Of a stretch of DNA of 64,000 nt, positions 49,911 through 61,533 are shown piece by piece. The first letter of the stretch is position 1. Every line of letters starts with the position of its first letter. Location: NCBI RefSeq assembly GCF_001427225.1, contig NZ_LMFH01000001.1, positions 286,330 to 350,329 on the forward strand, given 5' to 3'. Made by a program: the position numbers and the translations under genes. Under the pieces are notes generated by a model. It did no database searches. It was given only the letters and a program-made list of their open reading frames with translations, and was not told where the DNA came from. This stretch comes from Lysobacter sp. Root494. GTDB taxonomy: Bacteria > Pseudomonadota > Gammaproteobacteria > Xanthomonadales > Xanthomonadaceae.

Positions 49911-50627
49911 ATGAATAGAGCCGATCCGTCGTCCGTTCAAGTCGTTGCCGTCGGCGCGTCCCATGCACTGGAAGTCACGGGCCTGGGCAAGCGCGTTCCC
50001 CTGCCTGCGGGCGAGCTCACCATTCTCGATGACGTGGGTTTCACGATCGAGCGCGGCGACGCGGTGGCGATCGTGGGTGCGTCGGGTTCCGGCAAGAGCA
50101 CGCTGCTGGCGTTGATGGCCGGCCTCGACGTTCCCAGCAGGGGCCGCGTCGTGCTCGAAGGCGAGCCGATGTCCACGCTCGACGAGGACGGGCGTGCGCG
50201 CGTGCGCGGCGAAAAGGTCGGCTTCGTGTTCCAGAGCTTCCAGCTGCTGCCTTCGCTCACCGCGCTGGAAAACGTGATGCTGCCATTGGAGTTGCGCGGC
50301 GATGCCGATGCGGAAACGCCGGCGCGCGCGATCCTCTCGCAGGTCGGACTCGGCGAGCGCCTCGGTCATTACCCGCGCCAGCTTTCCGGCGGCGAACAGC
50401 AGCGCGTCGCGCTCGCTCGCGCCTTCGTTACCCGGCCTTCGCTGCTGTTCGCGGACGAGCCCACCGGCAACCTCGATACGCGTACCGGCCAGGCGATCAT
50501 CGAACTGCTGTTCGACCTGAATGCCGCGGCCGGCACCACGCTGGTGCTGGTGACCCACGACGAACACCTCGCGCAGCGCTGCAACCGCATGCTGCGCCTC
50601 GATGGCGGTCGGCTGGTGCCTGCATGA
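49911..50627 (+). CDS. ABC transporter ATP-binding protein (YbbA-like)
   Basis: A 238-aa ATPase of the MacB/LolD/YbbA type. Walker A is GASGSGKST, the Q loop VGFVFQSFQLLPSLTA, the signature LSGGEQQRVALARA, and Walker B LLFADEPTGNLD. GTG 49908 directly precedes ATG 49911; either may start translation. The permease gene overlaps its end by 4 nt. The physiological substrate of YbbA/YbbP systems is not established; the divergent tesA suggests an envelope lipid or ester link (inference). Confidence 0.92.
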   Translation: MNRADPSSVQVVAVGASHALEVTGLGKRVPLPAGELTILDDVGFTIERGDAVAIVGASGSGKSTLLALMAGLDVPSRGRVVLEGEPMSTLDEDGRARVRGEKVGFVFQSFQLLPSLTALENVMLPLELRGDADAETPARAILSQVGLGERLGHYPRQLSGGEQQRVALARAFVTRPSLLFADEPTGNLDTRTGQAIIELLFDLNAAAGTTLVLVTHDEHLAQRCNRMLRLDGGRLVPA

Positions 50628-53173
50628 AGACCCCGACGTTCACGCTTGCATGGCGGCAGCTGCGGCGCGACCTGAAATCGGGCGACATCCGCATCCTGCT
50701 CGCGGCACTGGCGCTGGCCGTGTTCGCGGTGACGGCGATTGGCTTCGTCACCGATCGCGCCGAACGCGCGCTCGCGATCGAAGCCAACCGGCTGATGGGC
50801 GGCGATGCGGTCGTGCGCGCCGACGCGCCGATCACCGGCGCCGTTCGCAATGCGGCCAATGCGCCGGGTTTGCGCCACACCGAAACCGTCGAACTCAACT
50901 CGATGATCCGGGTGATGCGTGCCGGCAGCACTGATGCCGAAAGCCTGCGCCTGGGCGACCTGCGCGCGCTCGGCGCCGGCTTCCCGCTGCGCGGTGCATT
51001 CCGTGTCATCGATGAACATGGCGTCGAGCGCAATGCCGGTGCGATTCCCGAGCGCGGCACGGTGTGGATGAGCCGCGCCGGCGCCGACACGCTCGGCGCA
51101 TCGATCGGCGACACCGTGCGCCTGGGCGATGCGTCGCTGCGATTGACCGCGCTCGTGGCGCAGGAACCCGATGCGTCGATGGACTACTTCAACGTCGCGC
51201 CGAAGGTGTTCCTCAACCTCGCCGACCTGCCGGCGACCGCACTGGTGCAGGAAGGAAGCCGCGTCGGTTACCGGCTCGTCGTCGCGGGCGATGCGGGGCC
51301 CGTCGAGCGCTTCGTCGCTTCCGCGCGCGCCGCGCTCGGACGCGGCCAGCGCCTGGAGACCATCGGCCAGGCGCGCCCGGAAATCCGCTCCGCGCTCGAT
51401 CGCGCCGGGCGATTCCTGGGCCTCGCGGCGATGGTGTCGGTAGTGCTCGCCGCGGTTGCAGTGGCCATGGCGGCACGCCGGCACAGCGCACGGCACCTGT
51501 CCGGCGCCGCGGTGATGCGCTGTCTCGGTGCGAGCCAGCGCACGCTGGTCGGCATCCATGTCGGCGAGATGCTGTTGCTGGGCGCGCTGGCGAGCGCGAT
51601 CGGCATTGCGTTCGCGTTCGTCGCCCAGTGGGCGCTGAGTGACTGGCTCGGTCGCGTGCTGTCGTTGTCGATTCCACCGGCCGGATGGCTGCCTGCATTG
51701 CATGGACTTGGCGTCGGACTGGTCGTGTTGCTCGCCTTCGGCGCGCCGCCGGTGCTTGCGCTGCGTCGCGTGTCCGCGTTGCGCGTGCTGCGCCGCGATC
51801 TCGACGCGACCGAGCCGAGCGCGTGGCTCACCGCGATCGCCGGCATCGGGGGACTCGGTGCGTTGCTGTGGTGGAAGGCGGGTTCGGCCGTGCTCGGCGG
51901 CGCGATGCTGTTCGGCATCGGCGGCACCTTCGTCGTGCTCGCATTGCTGGCGTGGCTGCTGATCGTCGCCGTGCGCCGGTTGCGGCCGCGGCTGCGCGGC
52001 AGCCTGCGTTACGGACTCGCCAACGTCAGCCGCCGCGCGGCGACGAGCATCGCGCAGGTGTCGGCGCTCGGCTTGGGGTTGATGGCGCTGTTGCTGCTCA
52101 CGTTCGTGCGCACCGACCTGCTCGATCGCTGGCAGCTCTCGCTCGCGCAGGACGCACCGAACCGCTTCATCATCAACGTGCAGGACGACCAGGTGCGGCC
52201 GGTACGCGAATTCGTCGCCACACAAGGGCTCGCGCCGCCAGTGCTGTATCCGATGGTGCGTGCACGCCTTGTAGCCCACAACGGCAAGGCGGTCGCGAAC
52301 GCCGCAACGCAGGCGCCTGCCGCGGACGATGCGGATCGCGACGAGATGCGCGCGCGCCGCCGCAGCGAACGCGAGTTCAATCTGTCCTCGGCAACTACCT
52401 TGCGCGACGACAACAAGGTGGTCGAAGGACGCTTCTGGAGCACGGGCGGACACATCGCGCCGCAGTTCTCGGTTGAAGAGGACTTCGCCGAATCGCTCGG
52501 CTGGAAAGTCGGCGACCGCATCGCCTTCGACGTCGCCGGTCAGCGCCTCGAAGCCCCAATCACCAGCCTGCGCAGCGTGGAGTGGGAGAGCTTCCGGCCC
52601 AACTTCTTCGTCATCGCCTCGCCGGGTGCGCTCGACGGCTTTCCCGCCAGTCACATCACCGCGGTCAGCGTGCCGGCGGCGAAGACGCGCTTCACCGCCG
52701 ATCTTGTCGAGCGTTTCCCCAACGTGTCGGTGATCGACGTCGACGCGGTGCTCAAACAGGTGCGCGCGACCGGCGACCAGGTGTCGATGGTGGTGCAGGT
52801 GGTGTTCTGGCTGTCGCTCGCCGCCGGCGTGCTCGTGCTGATGGCTGCGATCAGCGCGAGCCAGGACGAGCGCCTGCTCGAAGGCGGCGTGATGCGCGTG
52901 CTCGGCGGCAGCCGCATGCAGCTGCGACTCGCGCAGGCGTCGGAGTTCGCGGCGATCGGATTGATCGCGGGGCTGGTGGCCGCGATCGCGGCATCGGTGC
53001 TGTCAGGCGTCATCGCCGATCGCGTGTTCGACCTGCCGTGGAAGCCCGACTGGATGCTCGCCGCCGTTGGAGGTGGGCTCGGCATGCTGGCCGCGCTCGG
53101 CGCAGGATTGTTCGCGACACGGCGCGTGCTGGATGCGCCGCCCAGCGTGACGCTACGCGAACTGCAGGGGTGA
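50624..53173 (+). CDS. ABC transporter permease, FtsX/YbbP-like
   Basis: An 849-aa inner-membrane permease with an N-terminal membrane segment (DIRILLAALALAVFAVTAIGF). A MacB-like periplasmic domain (about 45-255) and several central membrane segments follow. A second periplasmic domain (about 500-710) and a final FtsX-type three-helix module end it (VVFWLSLAAGVLVLMAAISAS, EGGVMRVLGGSRMQL). Two FtsX-like modules and size match YbbP. It starts in an ATGA overlap with the ATPase gene. Confidence 0.9.
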   Translation: MKTPTFTLAWRQLRRDLKSGDIRILLAALALAVFAVTAIGFVTDRAERALAIEANRLMGGDAVVRADAPITGAVRNAANAPGLRHTETVELNSMIRVMRAGSTDAESLRLGDLRALGAGFPLRGAFRVIDEHGVERNAGAIPERGTVWMSRAGADTLGASIGDTVRLGDASLRLTALVAQEPDASMDYFNVAPKVFLNLADLPATALVQEGSRVGYRLVVAGDAGPVERFVASARAALGRGQRLETIGQARPEIRSALDRAGRFLGLAAMVSVVLAAVAVAMAARRHSARHLSGAAVMRCLGASQRTLVGIHVGEMLLLGALASAIGIAFAFVAQWALSDWLGRVLSLSIPPAGWLPALHGLGVGLVVLLAFGAPPVLALRRVSALRVLRRDLDATEPSAWLTAIAGIGGLGALLWWKAGSAVLGGAMLFGIGGTFVVLALLAWLLIVAVRRLRPRLRGSLRYGLANVSRRAATSIAQVSALGLGLMALLLLTFVRTDLLDRWQLSLAQDAPNRFIINVQDDQVRPVREFVATQGLAPPVLYPMVRARLVAHNGKAVANAATQAPAADDADRDEMRARRRSEREFNLSSATTLRDDNKVVEGRFWSTGGHIAPQFSVEEDFAESLGWKVGDRIAFDVAGQRLEAPITSLRSVEWESFRPNFFVIASPGALDGFPASHITAVSVPAAKTRFTADLVERFPNVSVIDVDAVLKQVRATGDQVSMVVQVVFWLSLAAGVLVLMAAISASQDERLLEGGVMRVLGGSRMQLRLAQASEFAAIGLIAGLVAAIAASVLSGVIADRVFDLPWKPDWMLAAVGGGLGMLAALGAGLFATRRVLDAPPSVTLRELQG

Positions 53174-53290
53174 GGAGGGCCTGCTTGCGCGGCACTGCCG
53201 CGCGGGCCATCCGAACGCCCGGCGCGCTGCGCCGGGCCGGGTGAGCAGGTGTTGGCCCATCTGCGCTTGGCAGTCAGACTCTGTTGAACG

Positions 53291-53842
53291 TCAGGATCCG
53301 ATGAAGCGCGCGAATCCCTGCACGAACTCGCCCAGCAGCTTGCGCGTGGGGTCGTCGGCGAGTTCGCCTTCCGCATCCATCAACGTGTGCGCGCGGGAGA
53401 CCTGCAGGCGTCCGCCGGACCAGTAACGCACCCTCAGCGTGCGCAGCACCGGCAGCCACGCGCTCTGCGCGAGGATCGTGCCGAAGCCGCCGGGTGAGGC
53501 GCCGATCACCGCGAAGGGCCGGTCGCCGAACACGCGCGGGATGTCGTCCGCAGGGCGCGACAGCCAGTCGATCGCGTTCTTGAAGACACCGGGAATGCCG
53601 TTGTTGTATTCGGGCGTGCACAACAGCACACCGTCGCTGGCGACCACGCGTTCCTTCAATTCCTTCACTGCAGCGGGCAGGCCATCGTGCTGCTCGACAT
53701 CGCCGTCGTAGAGCGGAATGCCGTGCAGCGTGACGACTTCGAGCTTCACGTCCGCGCCTGCGGCGGCCTGTGCGGCACGCAGCAGCGCGGTGTTGAAGGA
53801 GCGGCTGCGCAAGCTGCCGGAAATGCCGAGGATCGTGGCCAT
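53291..53842 (-). CDS. NADPH-dependent FMN reductase family protein
   Basis: A 183-aa flavodoxin-like quinone or FMN reductase (PF03358). The N-terminus ILGISGSLRSRSFNTALLRA is the flavin phosphate-binding loop. LLCTPEYNNGIPGVFKNAIDWLSRP is the second flavin-binding signature, followed by VIGASPGGFGT. ATG 53842 was chosen because the fold starts there; the open frame extends to 53875. A reduced-flavin supplier would be needed by the halogenase at 16102, but genomic distance gives no support for pairing. Confidence 0.92.
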   Translation of the reverse strand: MATILGISGSLRSRSFNTALLRAAQAAAGADVKLEVVTLHGIPLYDGDVEQHDGLPAAVKELKERVVASDGVLLCTPEYNNGIPGVFKNAIDWLSRPADDIPRVFGDRPFAVIGASPGGFGTILAQSAWLPVLRTLRVRYWSGGRLQVSRAHTLMDAEGELADDPTRKLLGEFVQGFARFIGS

Positions 53843-53914
53843 CGAACGACTCCGTGGGTGGGAGAAATGATTCAAGCGCGTTGTAACAGCCGCGCGCTCG
53901 CCGAAGGTGATGGC

Positions 53915-54340
53915 TCACGCCGTCGGCAGTGCAGCCATCATCGATGTCGCGATCCGCACCTCGCCTTCGAGGACGTTATGGATTGGACAGGCGTTGGCGA
54001 TCTGCAGCAAACGCGCGTGCTGCTCGGCCGTCAGTTCGCCCTGCAGCGTGATGCGCCGGGTGATGTCGGTGCCCGAGGCGGGCTTGCCCTGCGGATTGAA
54101 CTGCAGTTCCACTTCGACCGCCGCCAACGGCCAGTGCTTGCGCGCCGCGTACATCTGCAACGTGATGATCGTGCACGCGCCGAGGCTGGACAGGAGAAGG
54201 CGCGTCGGATCGGGGCCGAGGTTGGCGCCGCCCTTGTCCGGCGGCTCGTCGCCGATCCAGGTATGGGCGAGGTCGTCGGTGAGCGAAACGGTGTAGGGCA
54301 CGGCGCCGCTGCGCGCATGGACGGTCGAAAGCGTGGTCAT
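53915..54340 (-). CDS. OsmC-family peroxide reductase-like protein, both cysteines present
   Basis: A 141-aa OsmC/Ohr-superfamily protein. Both redox cysteines are in normal context: C56 in LLSSLGACTIITLQMYA and C118 in ANACPIHN. It is predicted to reduce organic hydroperoxides or a related electrophile in the cytoplasm. A second, related gene lies 21 nt upstream on the same strand. Confidence 0.9.
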   Translation of the reverse strand: MTTLSTVHARSGAVPYTVSLTDDLAHTWIGDEPPDKGGANLGPDPTRLLLSSLGACTIITLQMYAARKHWPLAAVEVELQFNPQGKPASGTDITRRITLQGELTAEQHARLLQIANACPIHNVLEGEVRIATSMMAALPTA

Positions 54341-54361
54341 TCGATGGAGTTCCCCTTGAGT

Positions 54362-54763
54362 TCAGCCGCCGCGTTCGCTGGTGATTACCGCACCTTCACG
54401 CATCGCCTTGGTGACCGGCGTGTTGGCGACGATCTCGAGCAGCCGCGTCCATTGTTCGTCGCTCAGCGGCTGGTCCGAGTGCAGCGTGCGATGCACGTGC
54501 ACCTTGCCGTCGTCATCGAAGCTCAGCGCGAGTTCCGCGCGGAATTCACCGAGGTTCCAGCCCTTGCGCTCCGCATACATGCGCAAGGTGATTGCGGTGC
54601 AGGCCGCGAGCGAGGCGAGGTAGTAGTCGAACGGCGCAGGCGCCTGGCCCTGCCCCCCGAGCGTCTTGTGCTCGTCGGTGTCCAGGTCGAAGCGGCCCGC
54701 GTGGATGTGGTGGAGGTAGTGCGTATCGGTGGAAGTCACCGTGGCCGTGCCGATTTTTCTCAC
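54362..54763 (-). CDS. OsmC-family protein lacking the second catalytic cysteine
   Basis: A 133-aa OsmC-superfamily protein paralogous to its downstream neighbour. The first Cys is kept (C55 in LASLAACTAITLRMYAERKGW). At the position of the second Cys, ANACP becomes ANTP (T115). A two-cysteine peroxidase cycle is therefore not possible within one subunit. YhfA-type OsmC relatives also deviate. It starts the two-gene unit. Confidence 0.9.
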   Translation of the reverse strand: MRKIGTATVTSTDTHYLHHIHAGRFDLDTDEHKTLGGQGQAPAPFDYYLASLAACTAITLRMYAERKGWNLGEFRAELALSFDDDGKVHVHRTLHSDQPLSDEQWTRLLEIVANTPVTKAMREGAVITSERGG

Positions 54764-54884
54764 GAGACACTCTCCTGCGATCGCCTGTTGTGAAAAGTAC
54801 GCGACGGCCCGGGCGATGGAAACAACAATCGCGCGACAGGCTGTCGCGTGGCGTGCAACGTTCCGGGATTCCGCGTGGCGTCGG

Positions 54885-55598
54885 CTACTGCTTGCCGCAG
54901 GTGCTGTCGCGCACGACGCGCATCACCCGTTGCACCTCGGCGTCGGCTTCGGCACGGTTTTCGGGTGCACCGAACTGCAGCGCCGACTGGACTTCGCGCA
55001 GGCGCCGCCGCCAGCTGTCGCACAGCGCGCCGTCGGGCACCCGCTGGCACTGGTCGGTCTTCATTTCGCACGCGGACACGTTGTTGCTCTCGATCACGCC
55101 GCTGAGCCCGGTCGGATTGAGCGTCACGCATCGCGGTGCCGGCGCGCCGACTTCGCTGAAGTAGGTGTCGTCGTTGTAGGTGCGGCACTCGTAGAGCCAG
55201 GGCGGTGGCAGGCGATCGGAGTCCGCGATCGTCGTTTCCGGCGCCGGTGCGATCGGGGGCTCGGCAGGAACTGCGGCGGGCGGGAGCGCACTCACCATCG
55301 CGCGCGGCGCCGGTCGCACGGGAGGCGCCGCAGAAGGCGAGGGAACGGATGTAGGCGCCAGCGCGGCCGGCGCGGCTTCCATCACCCGGCGCTCCTGCTT
55401 GCTGCCCTTGGGGCAGGGCGTGCCGTTCTGGATCGTCAGTGCGCCGCTGGCGTCGGTGCAGCGATAGATCACGACGGTGCCTTGCGCGGAGGCGGTCTGC
55501 GCACTCGCGAACGCGATCAGGCCAAGCAACGCCACGGCCGGAACCCAACGGCGTTCTGATTGCAGCACCAGGTCGAAAACAGATCGGAACGTGCTCAT
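54885..55598 (-). CDS. DUF4124-domain exported protein (copy A)
   Basis: A 237-aa secreted protein with a signal-like segment (VPAVALLGLIAFASAQTASA). A DUF4124 domain follows (VVIYRCTDASGALTIQNGTPCPKGSKQERR), typical of small periplasmic proteins of unknown function. A Pro/Ala linker (about 75-125) and a Cys-containing C-terminal part (YECRTYNDDTYFSE, SACEMKTDQCQRVPDGALCDSWRRR) complete it. ATG 55598 has GGAGG 7 nt upstream and overlaps the stop of copy B by one base. Confidence 0.85.
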   Translation of the reverse strand: MSTFRSVFDLVLQSERRWVPAVALLGLIAFASAQTASAQGTVVIYRCTDASGALTIQNGTPCPKGSKQERRVMEAAPAALAPTSVPSPSAAPPVRPAPRAMVSALPPAAVPAEPPIAPAPETTIADSDRLPPPWLYECRTYNDDTYFSEVGAPAPRCVTLNPTGLSGVIESNNVSACEMKTDQCQRVPDGALCDSWRRRLREVQSALQFGAPENRAEADAEVQRVMRVVRDSTCGKQ

Positions 55599-56287
55599 CA
55601 GCTGCCTCCGCAATCATTGGCCAGGCGCGCGTCGATGCCACGGGTTTCGCGATCGATCTGCGCGCGTTCGCTGGGTTGCGCGATATTCCAGCGGCGGTTG
55701 AGTTCGTAACGTTCGTCCCGCAGGCGGTCGCACACTTCGCCTTGCGGCAGGCGCTGGCAGACATCGCGAATCCATTGCCCGGTTGGCATCGCCGGCACCA
55801 GTACCGGCTGCGAGGACGGAAAGCGCTCGCCGATGCGCACGTTGCCGCTGACATTGCCGCTGCGCACGCCGATGTTCGCGCTGTAGCCGCCGCCACCGGG
55901 ACGGATCGGATAGGCGGGATAACCGTAGGTCCACAGCGGTTCCCAGCGTGCGTGGCCTTCGCCCGTGTCGCTCGTGTAACGCTCGCCGTCTGGCGTCACG
56001 CACTCGTACAGCGGTTGCGGCGGCGTCACCATCACGTAGCGCGGCCCGGGTTCGCGTGGCGTTGCGACCGCGGGTGCGGGCGGAGGTGCCGGGCGCGGCG
56101 GCGGATCGGTTGGACGGACCATGTTGCGCGCTTCCTGCTGCTCGCCCTTGCGGCATGGCGTGTCGCGCAGGGTCAGATGGCCCTTTGCGTCGGTGCAGCG
56201 ATAGATGGTCACTTCCGCCGCACGTGCCGCGGGCATCGCCAACAAGGCGGTGAGGCTCAACAGCAGGAAGCGGCCGTGGCGTTTCAT
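55598..56287 (-). CDS. DUF4124-domain exported protein (copy B)
   Basis: A 229-aa secreted protein with signal peptide (RFLLLSLTALLAMPAARA). The DUF4124 domain is VTIYRCTDAKGHLTLRDTPCRKGEQQEAR, followed by a Pro-rich linker, YECVTPDGERYTSDTGEG, and VCQRLPQGEVCDRLRDERYELNRRW. The same domain order as copy A, and shared blocks (IYRCTDA.G.LT, YEC, CQR.P.G..CD..R), show the two are tandem paralogues. Function unknown. Confidence 0.87.
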   Translation of the reverse strand: MKRHGRFLLLSLTALLAMPAARAAEVTIYRCTDAKGHLTLRDTPCRKGEQQEARNMVRPTDPPPRPAPPPAPAVATPREPGPRYVMVTPPQPLYECVTPDGERYTSDTGEGHARWEPLWTYGYPAYPIRPGGGGYSANIGVRSGNVSGNVRIGERFPSSQPVLVPAMPTGQWIRDVCQRLPQGEVCDRLRDERYELNRRWNIAQPSERAQIDRETRGIDARLANDCGGS

Positions 56288-56450
56288 GGCGGCATCTTGC
56301 GCCGGTGCGCGTGAGCAGGGAAGCGGGAGAGCCAGGTGCGTTGGCCCGGTTTCAGCCTGGGGAGCTGTCTCCGTGGCGGACACGTTGCGCACGAGGAGAC
56401 GGAGTTGCCGGACTGAACGGATCGTGCGGCGAGCACGCGCTACGAGTTCT

Positions 56451-57017
56451 TCAGAGCCGCAGAACGGAGCCAGTCAGTGCATCACGGATGGCGGTGGGCG
56501 CGGACAGGCCGCCGGTTTCGCCTTCCGCGACACCATCGACCTGCGCGAGCAGCCGCGGATCCAGTGCCTCGCGCGAGAACGCAGGTGGCTCGCCCGCCAG
56601 GTTCGCACTGGTGGACACCAGTGGCGCGCCGAAGTGTTCGCACAACGCGATCACAAGCGGATGGTCGCTCACGCGCACCGCGACGCCGGTGTGCTCGCCG
56701 GTGATCCAGCGCGGCACGCGCGACGTCGCCGGCACGATCCAGGTGTTGGGTCCGGGCCAGCTCGCGTCGGCCGCCGCGACACGGTCGGGCGGCAGCCCGC
56801 TCCAGTCGAGCAGGCCATCGAACTGCGCGCGGCGTGCAGCGACGAGGATCAATCCCTTCGCGACTTCGCGCTGTTTGATCGCGAGCAGGCGCAGCACCGC
56901 GCCTTCATCAAACGGATCGCAGCCCAGCCCCCACACGGCTTCCGTCGGATAGGCGATCACGCCGCCGCGCCGCAGCGCGGCGATCGACTCGGAGATCGAT
57001 AGCGGGAGCGAACTCAT
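56451..57017 (-). CDS. tsaC: Threonylcarbamoyl-AMP synthase
   Basis: Makes threonylcarbamoyl-AMP from Thr, bicarbonate and ATP for the t6A37 modification of tRNAs. The 188-aa short TsaC (YrdC) protein has GGVIAYPTEAVWGLGCDPFD near the N-terminus, IKQREVAKGLILVA, WPGPNTWIVPA, and PLVSTSANLAGEP. It lies 13 nt after topA on the same strand, in the conserved order dprA-smg-topA-tsaC. Confidence 0.94.
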   Translation of the reverse strand: MSSLPLSISESIAALRRGGVIAYPTEAVWGLGCDPFDEGAVLRLLAIKQREVAKGLILVAARRAQFDGLLDWSGLPPDRVAAADASWPGPNTWIVPATSRVPRWITGEHTGVAVRVSDHPLVIALCEHFGAPLVSTSANLAGEPPAFSREALDPRLLAQVDGVAEGETGGLSAPTAIRDALTGSVLRL

Positions 57018-57029
57018 CGTCCGCACCGA

Positions 57030-59546
<2,517 letters not shown>

Positions 59547-59718
59547 GGGGGTCCAGTTCCGGGCGTCCCGGGATCACGGGGGAGGAACGCCAAACGACGG
59601 CAGAGAAGGCAACGCCCGGGGCAGGGCCACGGGCGTCGAGGGCTGTTTTTCTTTTTTTAGTGGAATCACGGCGGGGCCGGGGCTGTCAAGCCGGGGCGTC
59701 CGGGGCTGCGACGGGCGG

Positions 59719-59741
59719 CCGGTCAGGCCGGACCTGACCGG
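59719..59741 (-). terminator. Hairpin after the RDD/GYF_2 gene (weak terminator candidate)
   Basis: Perfect 9-bp stem CCGGTCAGG / CCTGACCGG with a 5-nt loop, 10 nt past the stop of the gene at 59752-60780. No U run follows on the - strand, so it may only stabilise RNA ends or aid Rho-dependent ending. Confidence 0.4.
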
Positions 59742-59751
59742 TAGCTTGTGC

Positions 59752-60780
59752 TTATTGGGCGCCCGCGGCCAGACCCAGGCCGATCAGGGCGAAAATCAGC
59801 AGGAAGTAGCCGACTACCAGCACGCAGGCGATCACCGAGATCACGACTGTGAGTGTTCCGAGCTCGTGCCGCTGGCGTTCCGGATGCCCGGTGAAGGCCC
59901 ACCGATCCACAACCAGTGTGCTGGCGACCATGTCGTGGAGGGCGCGCTTGCGTTCGGTGAAGCCGGCCATGATGTAGCCGATGCACAGGATCAGGCTGCT
60001 GAGGATCGTGGCGAAGAAGCGGCCGAAGCCGCGCCAGAAGGTGATGGGTTCACCATCGTCGTCGGTGACCTTGATGCCTACGGCCATCTTGCCCAGCGTG
60101 GCCTGGTGGCTGGACGAATGCATCCAGGCGAAATACGCCGCCATGCCGACGATCTCGACGATGTAGAACAGCACGAACGTGAGGCCCATGCCGCTCATGG
60201 CGGCGGCCGGGTCACGCGTGCCCGAGGCGCTTACCGCGAGGCCGACGCCCATGATCGCGCCGAGGATGCCGAACACGATGCCGAGCACGAACGTGTCGAT
60301 GGTGTAGGCGGCAAACCGCTTCCAGAATCCCGCGTAGACGACTTCGCCACCGGCGACATAGTCGCTGCCGCCATGGACGGCGGCGCGCGGTGGTGCGTAA
60401 GGCGAGTGCGGTTCCGCCATCGCATACGGATTGGTGCCTGCGGACAACGTGCTCGTTGACGAGAGCGTGCCCAGAGAAGACACAGTGCTTTGGTTTGACG
60501 ACGCTTGCGCCGGTGCTGCCGACTGCAAGCGTTCCGCCATCGCGTACGGGTTCACGCCAGCCGACAACGGCACGGCTTCCATCGCCGGTGATGCGACCCC
60601 CGCGGCTTCGTTCAGCGCCTGCGTCATCACTTCGCGCCACGCGCGCCACTGCGGCATGCCTTCGCGCCACACCAGCGTGTCGGGCTGCAGCTGTCCGGCG
60701 TGGTGCAGGTCGGCGAGGTCGCGCGCGGCGACGGGGCCGAGGCGGTTGCGTTCGTAATCGCTGTAGTACCAGTCGCTCAT
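59752..60780 (-). CDS. GYF_2 plus RDD-domain membrane protein
   Basis: A 342-aa protein. Residues 1-50 form a GYF_2 domain (WYYSDYERNRLGPVAARDLADLH ... LVWREGMPQW). A linker (55-130) repeats SAG(V/T)NPYAMAE twice. An RDD domain follows with about four membrane segments (AGFWKRFAAYTIDTFVLGIVFG, conserved Arg and Asp; LGKMAVGIKVTDDDG). RDD proteins are often ion or small-molecule transporters or membrane adaptors; GYF_2 domains bind proline-rich segments. It is the first of three consecutive GYF_2 proteins upstream of topA. Confidence 0.88.
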   Translation of the reverse strand: MSDWYYSDYERNRLGPVAARDLADLHHAGQLQPDTLVWREGMPQWRAWREVMTQALNEAAGVASPAMEAVPLSAGVNPYAMAERLQSAAPAQASSNQSTVSSLGTLSSTSTLSAGTNPYAMAEPHSPYAPPRAAVHGGSDYVAGGEVVYAGFWKRFAAYTIDTFVLGIVFGILGAIMGVGLAVSASGTRDPAAAMSGMGLTFVLFYIVEIVGMAAYFAWMHSSSHQATLGKMAVGIKVTDDDGEPITFWRGFGRFFATILSSLILCIGYIMAGFTERKRALHDMVASTLVVDRWAFTGHPERQRHELGTLTVVISVIACVLVVGYFLLIFALIGLGLAAGAQ

Positions 60781-60804
60781 GTGGGCATGCTCGTATCGGC
60801 GTGG

Positions 60805-61533
60805 TCAGGTGGGTGTCGCGTTCGGGGTGGTGCGGCATTGCCGCGGCCGGTAACGGTCGGGCAGGTTGCCACCGTTGCAGGCCCAGGATTCCGCCGCTTC
60901 GTCACTGGCTTCAAACAACAGCGTGGTGCCGTTGGTTTGCGTGCCTATCGCCCGCAGCGTGATCTCGAAGGCGCAACGGCCACCCTCGAGCGTGCCGACG
61001 CGCACCGCAGCCACGCGCGGGTTCTGGCGGAGTTGCTGGAGCGGGGTGGCGATGCCCGCGCTGTCGTCGTCGGGACACGTGCTTTCGCTGGCCACGTGCG
61101 TGGCGATCGCATGCTCGAGCGACGTGGCGCCGGCAATGACTTCCATCACCTTCGCCCGCTGCACGTAATCGTTGTAGGCCGGTATCGCGATCGCGGCGAG
61201 GATGCCGACGACCGGCACCGCCAGCGCCGCACAGATGATCAGCGCGATCAGGCAGCCGGACATGCGCGGTTTCTTCGGCATCGCGCGTACCGGGGTGAAT
61301 CCGGGTGGCGGCTCGTTGCCGGGAAGCGGTGGCGGTTGGCTCGGATCGGGGGCGATCGCATCGAGCCCCAGTTCGCCGGCCATGTTCGCCAGTGGTTGCC
61401 ACTGCGCCATGCCGTCGCGCCAGGCCAGGCTGTCGTACCGCACTCTGCGCTGGCGGTAATGGTCGCGCAGCTCGTCCGCGGACAAGGGCCCGATGCGGTT
61501 GCGGGTGTCGTCGGCGTAGTACCACGAGGTCAT
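60805..61533 (-). CDS. GYF_2-domain protein with pilin-like membrane helix
   Basis: A 242-aa protein. The GYF_2 domain (1-50, WYYADDTRNRIGPLSADELR ... LAWRDGMAQWQPL) is followed by a Pro-rich linker (63-88). A membrane helix (about 92-118) runs into IAIPAYNDYVQRAKVMEVIAG, like the N-terminal helix of type IV pilins but without a prepilin-peptidase site. The exported domain has paired Cys. The start is in a 4-nt overlap with the stop of the gene upstream (61530-61533). Function unknown. Confidence 0.82.
   Translation of the reverse strand: MTSWYYADDTRNRIGPLSADELRDHYRQRRVRYDSLAWRDGMAQWQPLANMAGELGLDAIAPDPSQPPPLPGNEPPPGFTPVRAMPKKPRMSGCLIALIICAALAVPVVGILAAIAIPAYNDYVQRAKVMEVIAGATSLEHAIATHVASESTCPDDDSAGIATPLQQLRQNPRVAAVRVGTLEGGRCAFEITLRAIGTQTNGTTLLFEASDEAAESWACNGGNLPDRYRPRQCRTTPNATPT

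Noticed and set aside
59684-59689. TTGACA (- strand) as topA -35 promoter element
   Set aside because: No acceptable -10 hexamer at 16-18 nt, so it cannot be separated from chance.
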